From Cyclobacterium marinum DSM 745 (GTDB taxonomy: Bacteria; Bacteroidota; Bacteroidia; Cytophagales; Cyclobacteriaceae), in assembly GCF_000222485.1 (NCBI RefSeq), contig NC_015914.1, forward strand, positions 4,322,001 to 4,386,000: a stretch of DNA of 64,000 nucleotides, given 5' to 3'. A model generated the notes under the pieces. That model had not been told where the DNA came from and did no database searches. It was given only the letters and a program-made list of their open reading frames with translations. This document shows positions 56,973 through 64,000 of the stretch, in pieces. Position numbers and translations under genes: made by a program. Numbering within the stretch: position 1 is the stretch's first letter; each line of letters starts with the position of its first letter.

Positions 56973-59393
56973 TCAAACAGTTTTCTCTAGAATTTGAATT
57001 TCTTTTAAAAAGAGCACTTTTTTGATCTTATTATAAATTTCCTCCTTTTTAACCGGCTTTGTCATATAATCGTCCATTCCAATTTCAAATACTTTATTTC
57101 TGGCTTTTTGGGTCACATCTGCCGTTACTGCAATGATTGGTATATTGCTATTATTGGTTCCGCTTGCTCCGGAACGAATGGCCTGAGTGGCTTCATACCC
57201 ATCCATTACAGGCATTTGTAAATCCATCAAAACCACATCAAAAGTTTGGGTTTTAAGCATTTCTACAGCTTCAAGTCCATTGTTTGCAATTTTAAAACTA
57301 GTGTTTGACCATTTTCCTAAAATCACCTTCAATACCATTTGGTTAAGTGCATTGTCTTCAACGATAAGGATATGTTTATTTTCCAAGTCAAATACCCCTT
57401 CTTTTGCAAAATCGTAAGGATCAGTTTGTTCACCAGTTTCAGGAAGTGCATAGTTTAATTCTAATGTCACTAGGGTACCTTTTCCTTCTTCACTTTGGAT
57501 GTTTATTTTGCCCTGATGTAAATTCACAAGTGCTTTGACAATGCAAAGGCCTAGTCCTAATCCACCAAATTTTCGCTTGTCATTGTTCTGACCTTGGGTA
57601 AATGAAGCGAAAATACTTTCTAACTTTTGCTTTTTGATCCCCACTCCACTGTCCTTCACTTGAATTTTCAGTAAGCATAGATTTTCCTTTTGGGCTAGGG
57701 CTTCCACCTTTAGTTGTATGCCACCTTGTTGTGTAAACTTGATAGCGTTTTTTAAAAGGTTACCAATCAGCTGGTCGGTTCGCCTTTTGTCTCCTATAAT
57801 AAGTTGCGGAATTATTCCAATTTCTTGATAGTCAAATTTTAGTCCCTTGTCTTTGGCTTGGGTGGTGTAAGAATGTGCGATTTGACTGATCATTTTTCTC
57901 AAGTCAAAGGCTGTTTCCTGCAATTTTAATTGCCCTTTTTCAATTTTGGAGTAGTCGAGTACATCATCAATGGCCCCAAGCAAACCTAAGGAAGAATAAT
58001 GAATAACATCAAGGTCTGTGTTTATGGTGTCTATCTTATTTGTCTCTTTTATAGACTGCGTCAATCCTATGATAGCATTTAATGGGGTCCTTAGTTCATG
58101 ACTGATATTGGAAAGAAAATAAGATTTTATCTCATTGGATTCTTCTGATTTCTGCAAGGCGATCTCTTGGTGTTTTTCCTTTTCTGATTTCAAAAGCTTG
58201 ATTCGATTAGACATAGCCAATGAGAGAAATATAATTTCAAATCCTGTACCTATTTTTGAACCATTTTCAGTAAAAAAAGAACTGGGGATCAAACTAAAAT
58301 TGTTAAAGATCAGGATAAAAAAACCAACCGTAAAACTAAATATAGCTACAGAAAAAAAGACATCGATTTCTCTACCTTTAATATAACCAAAGAGAACTGT
58401 ACAAATCAATATCATTAACAATAAAAAGCTAATTAGGTTTACTGCAGGGTAATAGTAAGCCTTTCCTCCGGGGTAAAGCAGAACAAATGTAATGAGTACT
58501 AGCAAAGCAATAAGCAGAATATTCAGGCTGTTGTTTAATCCCTTGCTCCATTGTTTTACATTGGTATAAATCTGAGCATACCTACCAAACGCCATGGCAG
58601 AAAGTGTGGCTGTGATCAATATTGCATTTTTATTGAGCCATCCGGAGGCTGGATCAATGTATTGGAAAAAATAGCCGTCCAAAGACATGTGAAGAAGTCC
58701 AACCGATAATACATACACGCTGTACAATAGAAAACTTTTCTCACCGATTCCGAAATAGAAAAGTAAATAAACCGCACCTGCCAGTAATAAAATGCCGTAA
58801 AATACACCATGAAACAACTGATTTTGATAGGCGCTCAAAATCATACTCGTTGGGCTATGAAGTTCTAAAGGAAGGTTGATTACTTCCCCATCACTTATAT
58901 AATGGATGTATACACGATAAGTTTTTCCAGGATTTAATTGTAACGGAAAAATAACCTTTCTATGGGCAAAACTTTTCTCTGAAAATGGAATGAGGTCACC
59001 GTTTTTAAATTTTTTTACTGCTTCTCCATCCGTTATCAGGTATAAATCTACCAGGTCTGTTACCGGCCTTCCTGTTTCCAAATAATATTGTAAAGGAAAT
59101 TCTGTAAGATTTTGAATCCTAAACCTTAACCAATATTTGTTTTCAGTAAAACCCAGATTAGTAGAGGGGCCATTTATTGGTTCAAACTTTAGTGTATTTT
59201 CTTTAGCTAAAAATTCGTCAAATTTAAAGCTACTGTTTCCAACATTGGCAATTTCGGCATATTTATATAGAGATATGGATTGTTGATTGTCTTGGCCTTT
59301 TGCTTCAAATGGGTTTAATCCATAAGAAAATGCTGTAACAGAATAAAAAAATGTAATTAGTATTAAAAAACAAGTTTTATTAAGGTAAGTCAT
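56973..59393 (-). CDS. 7TMR-DISM hybrid histidine kinase/response regulator
   Basis: 806-aa sensor. Signal region, then a periplasmic 7TMR-DISMED2 carbohydrate-binding-like domain (about 35-170, GPSTNLGFTENKYWLRFRIQ), seven membrane helices (about 190-400), a short coiled coil, HisKA with phospho-acceptor His432 (FLSNISHELRTPLNAIIGLT), HATPase (N-box LLKNAIKF, DSGVGI, GGLGLGL to about 650) and a C-terminal receiver with Asp724 (DVVLMDLQMPVMDGYEATQA) and Lys in YMTKPVKKEE. No output DNA-binding domain. It probably reads an extracellular sugar or related signal and passes phosphate on. A tandem paralogue lies at 59769. Confidence 0.95.
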   Translation of the reverse strand: MTYLNKTCFLILITFFYSVTAFSYGLNPFEAKGQDNQQSISLYKYAEIANVGNSSFKFDEFLAKENTLKFEPINGPSTNLGFTENKYWLRFRIQNLTEFPLQYYLETGRPVTDLVDLYLITDGEAVKKFKNGDLIPFSEKSFAHRKVIFPLQLNPGKTYRVYIHYISDGEVINLPLELHSPTSMILSAYQNQLFHGVFYGILLLAGAVYLLFYFGIGEKSFLLYSVYVLSVGLLHMSLDGYFFQYIDPASGWLNKNAILITATLSAMAFGRYAQIYTNVKQWSKGLNNSLNILLIALLVLITFVLLYPGGKAYYYPAVNLISFLLLMILICTVLFGYIKGREIDVFFSVAIFSFTVGFFILIFNNFSLIPSSFFTENGSKIGTGFEIIFLSLAMSNRIKLLKSEKEKHQEIALQKSEESNEIKSYFLSNISHELRTPLNAIIGLTQSIKETNKIDTINTDLDVIHYSSLGLLGAIDDVLDYSKIEKGQLKLQETAFDLRKMISQIAHSYTTQAKDKGLKFDYQEIGIIPQLIIGDKRRTDQLIGNLLKNAIKFTQQGGIQLKVEALAQKENLCLLKIQVKDSGVGIKKQKLESIFASFTQGQNNDKRKFGGLGLGLCIVKALVNLHQGKINIQSEEGKGTLVTLELNYALPETGEQTDPYDFAKEGVFDLENKHILIVEDNALNQMVLKVILGKWSNTSFKIANNGLEAVEMLKTQTFDVVLMDLQMPVMDGYEATQAIRSGASGTNNSNIPIIAVTADVTQKARNKVFEIGMDDYMTKPVKKEEIYNKIKKVLFLKEIQILEKTV

Positions 59394-59768
59394 ATTATAA
59401 CAAAATAAATGAAGTGTAAATTAAGTTAAAATACAACTAAAAACCTATAAATATGTTTCTGTAATTTTTATTTTTCGTTAATCGATTCTACAAATATGCA
59501 TTCTTTTTTGCCGAATTCTTTTTTTCTGCTTGGGTAACCTATCAGAATTAATTTTATATTAACATGTAATTAGCATTAGCCTTTTAATGGAGAATTTATC
59601 TTCAATTCTGATTTGAGGTTAATAATGAAATCGGTTTTTAAGTGGGTAGGAGACTTTACTTATGGAAGCAAGGCAAAATTTCACCATTTATTTAATGGCT
59701 TATTTTAGATCAAAATGAATGAAGGTTTGACATCTTGGAGAAGGTATATTAGAAAGGAGAATTTATTA
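59394..59768. other. 375-bp gap between the paralogous kinases
   Basis: No gene. The 50 bases next to each kinase start are alike (both contain ATTTTAACTTA and TTCATTTATTT on the minus strand), so the duplicated unit included the promoter region. Confidence 0.6.
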
Positions 59769-62183
59769 TCAATGAAAATGCGAATTTTCATTCAAGTTTA
59801 AAAAGGCGTTTTTTATTTTATTGTATAGTTCCTCCTTTTCCACGGGCTTGGTCATGTAATCGTCCATCCCTATTTCAAATACTTTCCTTCTAGCTTTTTG
59901 GGTCACATCTGCTGTTACCGCTATAATTGGTATATTGCTTTTTTGAACTCCGCTTACTCCAGCTCTAATGGCCTGTGTGGCTTCATAGCCATCCATCACA
60001 GGCATCTGTAAATCCATTAAAATCAAATCAAAATCATTTTCATTAAGCAATTCGATACCCTCTAGACCATTATTGGCAAATTCAAAATGAGTATTATGCC
60101 ATTTTTTTAATATTGCTTTTAATACCAGTTGATTAAGTACATTGTCCTCTATGATCAGGAGTTTTTTGTTTTCCAAATCAAATTCGCCAGCTTGAGAAAA
60201 GTCGTAGGGGAGATTTTGTTTATTTGGTTCAGGAAGATTGTAGTATAATTCAAGTGCAATTGAAGTACCTTCTCCCTGTTCACTTTGAATATTAATTTTG
60301 CCGCGATGCAATTTAACCAGTGCATTGACAATCCATAAGCCTAGCCCCAACCCTCCAAATCTTCTCTTGTCATTGCTTTGCCCTTGAATAAAAGAGGAAA
60401 AAATACTATCCAATTTTTTCTTTTCGATTCCCACTCCGGTATCTTTAATTTTTACTTTCAATAAAATATTTAATTGATCTAGTTTTATTGTTTCCACCTC
60501 AAAGGAGATTTTACCATGGGGAGTGAATTTAATTGCATTTTTTAATAGGTTTCCCAGTAGCTGTACAGTTCTATTTTTGTCTCCTATAATATGCTGTGAT
60601 ATTAAGTTTTTATTATTAAAACAGAAATCGAGCCCTTTATCCTCTGCTTGAAGTCCAAAAGAAAAGGCGATTTCATTTATCGTTTTTCCCAAGTCAAAAG
60701 GTTCTTTATGCAGTTTTAATTGGCCTTTTTCTATTTTGGAATAATCCAGAACATCATTAATTGCTCCAAGCAAGCCTAGAGAAGAATATTGAATTACATC
60801 AAGATCCGTATTAATAGTTTTGTCTTTATTTATTTCCTTAATGGATTGGGTCAAACCTATAATTGCATTTAAAGGGGTCCTAAGTTCATGACTTATATTG
60901 GAGAGAAAATAGGATTTAATTTCATTGGATTCATCAGATTTTTGCAAGGCGATCTCTTGGTGTTTTTCCTTTTCTGTTTTTAAAAGTTTAATTCGATTAG
61001 ACATCGCCAAGGCAAGAAAAATAATTTCAAAGCCTGTGCCTATTTTTGAGCCATTTTTTGTGATAAAAGAATTAGGAATTAAGCCAAAGTCATTAAAGAT
61101 TAAAATAAATATACCTACCGTGAAACTGAAAATAGCCAAGGAAAAAAAGACATCGAGCTTTTTGCCTTTGAGATAGCTTAGGATAACAGCGGTGATTAAA
61201 ATCAGAAGGCCAATAAAGCTAAGTAAGTTGACGACGGGATAATAATACAGTTTTCCTCCCTGATAAAATACAATGAAGAAAAGTAAAATAGCCAAGGAAC
61301 TTAACATTATATTAAGTCCGGTATTCAAAATTTCGCTCAATTTCTTCAGATTGGTATAGATCTGTGCATACCTGCCAAAGGCCATGGCTGAAAGAGAAGC
61401 TGTGATCAATATTGCATTTTGATTAAACCATCCGGATTCAGGATCAATATATTGGTGAAAATAGCCATCTAGGGACATATGAAGCAACCCGACAGATAAT
61501 ACATAGAGGCTATAAAGGAGAAAACTGTTATTCCCCATTCCAAAGAAGAAAAGCAGGTAGACGGAAGCAGCTAAAAGTAAAATGCCATAAAATACCCCAT
61601 TCAGCAATTGATTTTGATAAGTACTCAATATCATGCTTGTGGGACTGTGTAAATCCAATGGAAGATTGATCACCTCCCCATCACTTACGTAGTGAAGATA
61701 TAGATTATAGGTTTTTCCAGGCTCCAATTGCAATGGAAAAATGATTTTTCTATGGGCTACACTTTTCGCTGAAAATGGTAAAAGGTCTCCGTTTTCAATT
61801 TCTTTTACAGGTTCTCCTTCTGTCAATAAATATAATGTGACTAAATCTGTTACCGGTCTAGCAGTTTCAAGATAATATTGTAAGGAAACCATTGTTACAT
61901 TATGAATTCGAAACCTTAACCAATAATTGTTTTTTGTAAAGCCTAAATTAGTGGAAGGCCCAATCAGAGGTTTAAAATTTAGCTTATTTTCCCTAGTCAA
62001 AAATTCCTGAAAGGAAAGGTTGCTTTCACCAAGGTCTGAGAGCTCTGCATAACTATAAAGAGATATGGGATAAGTGTTCTCTTCCTTCTGGGCTTCAAAT
62101 GGTTTTAACTCATAAGAAAATGCATTATCAGAATAAAAAAATGTAATTAATATTAAAAAACCGACTTTTATGACCTTAATCAT
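59769..62183 (-). CDS. 7TMR-DISM hybrid histidine kinase/response regulator, paralogue
   Basis: 804-aa protein from ATG 62183; the frame opens two codons earlier with a TTG, but the ATG aligns with the start of the neighbouring kinase. Same architecture: DISMED2 domain (GPSTNLGFTKNNYWLRFRIH), seven helices, HisKA His432 (FLSNISHELRTPLNAIIGLT), HATPase (DTGVGI, GGLGLGLWIV) and receiver Asp724 (DLILMDLQMPVMDGYEATQA). Most differences lie in the periplasmic domain and the HATPase, while the phosphorylation sites are identical, suggesting a different signal but shared downstream target. All catalytic residues are present. Confidence 0.95.
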   Translation of the reverse strand: MIKVIKVGFLILITFFYSDNAFSYELKPFEAQKEENTYPISLYSYAELSDLGESNLSFQEFLTRENKLNFKPLIGPSTNLGFTKNNYWLRFRIHNVTMVSLQYYLETARPVTDLVTLYLLTEGEPVKEIENGDLLPFSAKSVAHRKIIFPLQLEPGKTYNLYLHYVSDGEVINLPLDLHSPTSMILSTYQNQLLNGVFYGILLLAASVYLLFFFGMGNNSFLLYSLYVLSVGLLHMSLDGYFHQYIDPESGWFNQNAILITASLSAMAFGRYAQIYTNLKKLSEILNTGLNIMLSSLAILLFFIVFYQGGKLYYYPVVNLLSFIGLLILITAVILSYLKGKKLDVFFSLAIFSFTVGIFILIFNDFGLIPNSFITKNGSKIGTGFEIIFLALAMSNRIKLLKTEKEKHQEIALQKSDESNEIKSYFLSNISHELRTPLNAIIGLTQSIKEINKDKTINTDLDVIQYSSLGLLGAINDVLDYSKIEKGQLKLHKEPFDLGKTINEIAFSFGLQAEDKGLDFCFNNKNLISQHIIGDKNRTVQLLGNLLKNAIKFTPHGKISFEVETIKLDQLNILLKVKIKDTGVGIEKKKLDSIFSSFIQGQSNDKRRFGGLGLGLWIVNALVKLHRGKINIQSEQGEGTSIALELYYNLPEPNKQNLPYDFSQAGEFDLENKKLLIIEDNVLNQLVLKAILKKWHNTHFEFANNGLEGIELLNENDFDLILMDLQMPVMDGYEATQAIRAGVSGVQKSNIPIIAVTADVTQKARRKVFEIGMDDYMTKPVEKEELYNKIKNAFLNLNENSHFH

Positions 62184-62189
62184 AGGCAA

Positions 62190-62534
62190 GCGAAATAAAT
62201 GAAATGTAAAACTAAGTTAAAATTTAATCAATAGCTCATGAATAAAGAAATAATCCGGTATGGTCATTGAATTTTAAATTAATGACTAAAAATCAAATTA
62301 TAAGCAAAAATTATATGGCAAACAGACAGAATGTCATGGATAAAATGGCGGAATTTGAATTGAAAATAACTATCAACTTTTGGCATAAGGTTTGGTGTGA
62401 ACGTATAAGAATGTATAAGCTAAAAATAATAAGTTTCGAAAAGCTAACATTTTCGAATAGCTTCCGTAAGGTAATTCATTAAATAATAATACTTGGTAGC
62501 TACCAAGAAATTGATCAGTAGGGTTTTAAATTAA
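62190..62534. other. 345-bp gap with a doubtful short open frame
   Basis: An open frame 62282-62482 (+) could give a 66-aa basic peptide (MTKNQIISKNYMANRQNVMD and on), but its composition is that of random AT-rich DNA and no family pattern is seen. The rest is featureless apart from the kinase promoter region on the minus strand. Confidence 0.4.
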
Positions 62535-62726
62535 ATGGTTATGGAAACTTCTTATTTAGATTACTACAAGAGGATATTAAAAAGCGTTAGCTTTGATTTA
62601 GGCAAGTTGAAGAATGAGTTAAATAAAGCAAACCAAATCCTTACAGTAGAAGAGAGGGCACGTTTGAAAAAGTGGATGCTTCGAAATGGCCTTTATTCAG
62701 AAAAACTTAGAGGGAATGCTTTCTAG
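62535..62726 (+). CDS. Small conserved-looking protein of unknown function
   Basis: 63-aa helical protein, MVMETSYLDYYKRILKSVSF followed by DLGKLKNELNKANQILTVEE and RARLKKWMLRNGLYSEKLRG. The SYLDYYKxIL-x-VSFD opening and the EERxxLKKW segment resemble small Bacteroidota proteins I have seen without function. Start is ATG 62535 or the better-placed ATG 62541. Soluble, charged, no Cys and no signal peptide. It is isolated from its neighbours, with long spacers on each side. Confidence 0.6.
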   Translation: MVMETSYLDYYKRILKSVSFDLGKLKNELNKANQILTVEERARLKKWMLRNGLYSEKLRGNAF

Positions 62727-63177
62727 GGCATTTGTTTTTACTTTTTAAACTATAATACTACTCTAGGTGCAAGACAGACTTAATCTTAGATATGTTAATT
62801 TTTTTGTGCGCATATATGGGTATTATCAAATTTTGCTCATTCTTTTGGTGGAATTTTTTTTGGGACAAAATTTTACCATAAATTCGATTATCATTATTTT
62901 TATTCTGCCAACCGAATAGAAATACCCTTGCACGAAATCCAAGTCAATTTCCAGTACATACTGACTGTATTTTTATATTAAATCATTTAAAATAAGGAAA
63001 TTATGTTAATTTTATCCTGATAAAATTAGGGTGGGATATGTTTTAATAAAAGCTTAAATGCAGAAAAAATACCCTGATCACGGTATTTTTAAAACTGTGA
63101 AGCCTTCGTACCTTTGAATCAGGTGATAAATAAACTTTTCAAAATGGAATCTTTCCATTGCAAATAGTGGGTAACTG
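62727..63177. other. 451-bp gap upstream of the fdhD 3' end
   Basis: No gene. It contains a -7-like TACCTTTG (63108-63115, plus strand) with no gene behind it, a small hairpin TGGAA-TCT-TTCCA (about 63144-63157) that could end fdhD, and the left arm of a palindrome shared with the fdhD stop region. Confidence 0.45.
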
Positions 63178-63203
63178 TTAAAATATTTTTTTACCCACTA
63201 TTT
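63162..63203. repeat. Inverted repeat spanning the fdhD stop codon
   Basis: AAATAGTGGGTAA (63162-63174) and TTACCCACTATTT (63191-63203) are exact complements, 13 bp, 16 bases apart, and include the last codons of fdhD. No T-run follows on either strand, so it is not a standard terminator. Confidence 0.6.
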
Positions 63204-64000
63204 TAATTCTTTCTTCTCCGCTATAAATATTAAAACTTTCTTCTTTTAAAAATCCAATAAGGGTCATCTTTTTTTCTTGAGCAAGATCAACTGCCAATTG
63301 AGTTGGTGGGCCAAAGGCCAATACTACAGGAATGCCTGCATTGATGGCCTTTTGTGCCATTTCATAGCTTACCCGGCCACTTAGCAAAACAATTTTCTCC
63401 TTGCTTAAATCAATATTTTCTTTTAAGCATGCCCCAATTAGTTTATCCAATGCATTGTGTCGGCCAATATCTTCTCTAAGCAATAATAGATTTCCATTTT
63501 GATCATATAAGGCTGCTGCATGTAAACCTCCGGTGTATTTGAAAGCAGTTTGGGAGGTGAGCAGGTTCTTAGGGATACTTAATATGGTTTCCGGATTTAT
63601 TTGCCATTGATGGTTAATGGGCAAAACATCATTGCCACATTTTACCGCGTCAATAGCAGTTTTGCCACAAACTCCACAACTTGAATTGGTATAAAAATTT
63701 CGCTCAAGCTTTTTTAAATCAACCTTGAATCCTTCCACAAATTTTACAATTAAAACATTGCCTTTTTCTTCCGGTTTTACCCGCTGGCAATACCGCATCA
63801 GGAGGATGTCTCGGTCGCTTTCTACTATTCCTTCAGCAAACAAAAAACCCAGCGCCAAATCAAAATCATTTCCAGGACTTCTCATGGTTACCAGTAAATC
63901 TTTTTTATGCCATTCGTGATTTTTTTCAAATTCTAAACGGATTTGCAATGGAGATTCCACTGCAAGGAGGTCCTTCAAATGACCTGCTTCAGCTTTACTG
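63178..64000 (-). CDS. fdhD: FdhD-type formate dehydrogenase accessory sulfurtransferase, 5' end outside window
   Basis: Carries sulfur from a cysteine desulfurase to the molybdenum cofactor of formate dehydrogenase. Seen are LLAVESPLQIRLEF, VTMRSPGNDFDLALGFLFAE, the sulfur-carrying Cys pair in NSSCGVCGKTAID, TGGLHAAALYDQNGNLLLLR, EDIGRHNALDKLIGACLKEN, LLSGRVSYEMAQKAINAGIP and GPPTQLAVDLAQE. The apparent start at 63978 is a TTG, and the frame stays open to the window edge (SKAEAGHLKDLLAVE), so the N-terminus lies beyond 64000. No formate dehydrogenase subunit is in the window; it is expected upstream on the minus strand. Confidence 0.94.
   Translation of the reverse strand, partial: SKAEAGHLKDLLAVESPLQIRLEFEKNHEWHKKDLLVTMRSPGNDFDLALGFLFAEGIVESDRDILLMRYCQRVKPEEKGNVLIVKFVEGFKVDLKKLERNFYTNSSCGVCGKTAIDAVKCGNDVLPINHQWQINPETILSIPKNLLTSQTAFKYTGGLHAAALYDQNGNLLLLREDIGRHNALDKLIGACLKENIDLSKEKIVLLSGRVSYEMAQKAINAGIPVVLAFGPPTQLAVDLAQEKKMTLIGFLKEESFNIYSGEERIKIVGKKIF

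Noticed and set aside
62282..62482. Possible 66-aa basic peptide
   Set aside because: AT-rich, no recognisable pattern, no neighbour support; kept only as a note on the gap.
63108..63115. TACCTTTG promoter-like box on the plus strand
   Set aside because: No gene or convincing RNA follows on that strand before fdhD's antisense; probably chance.

Overview
The window is a gene-rich stretch of a moderately AT-rich Bacteroidota chromosome. The evidence is three SusC/SusD pairs plus a fourth partial SusD, many lipoproteins, an ECF-sigma/FecR pair, 7TMR-DISM hybrid histidine kinases and a Bacteroidota-style promoter (TTG-19-TAnnTTTG). The heavy load of S1 sulfatases, the VCBS/ASPIC protein and the PQQ-type sugar dehydrogenase with a cytochrome c protein suggest a marine polysaccharide degrader, perhaps of the Cyclobacteriaceae. 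That family placement is inference.

Layout. 1-8988 (+): the end of a SusD gene followed by five tightly spaced sulfatases, part of a sulfated-glycan utilization locus. 9198-15157: a small Cys-rich protein, then a second SusC/SusD pair with a coupled small lipoprotein. 15169-25722: a VCBS/ASPIC protein, a sorbosone-dehydrogenase-like lipoprotein, a TIM-barrel sugar isomerase, a cytochrome-c-tailed lipoprotein and a secreted isochorismatase-like hydrolase, which looks like a periplasmic sugar-oxidation set. 25792-41166 (-): a second sulfatase locus, reading ECF sigma, FecR, SusC, SusD, SusC, SusD, terminator, sulfatase, sulfatase. 41562-45868: a gene remnant, the LemA/TPM operon and a 6-bladed beta-propeller lipoprotein. 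46636-48997 (-): a very AT-rich pair, a SIR2-like (DUF4917-type) protein and a DUF4062-type protein, a candidate anti-phage module. 49281-53171 (-): an S-component-like membrane protein, a phosphoribosyltransferase, a TonB receptor and a Tat-exported aldo/keto reductase. 53945-56869: an acyltransferase, a thioredoxin-reductase-like flavoprotein behind a striking palindrome, and a ROK kinase. 56973-62183 (-): two tandem paralogous hybrid kinases. 63178 to the end: the 3' part of fdhD.

How it works together. The SusC/D pairs would import sulfated oligosaccharides and the periplasmic sulfatases would strip sulfate. On the minus strand one ECF-sigma/FecR pair appears to serve two SusC receptors whose signalling N-termini are almost identical in DNA sequence while their barrels differ. 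Both receptors carry the same 5' leader, in which two hairpins are conserved by compensatory changes.

Most notable signals: (i) four of the seven sulfatases are interrupted (three single-base losses, one in-frame stop) while the much larger amount of other coding sequence is intact; (ii) the 746-bp SusC N-terminal repeat and its covarying leader RNA; (iii) the SIR2-like/DUF4062 pair; (iv) a perfect 28-bp inverted repeat over a promoter; (v) a sulfatase with Asn in place of the catalytic His of GKWH. I saw no rRNA, tRNA, CRISPR array or intact insertion sequence.
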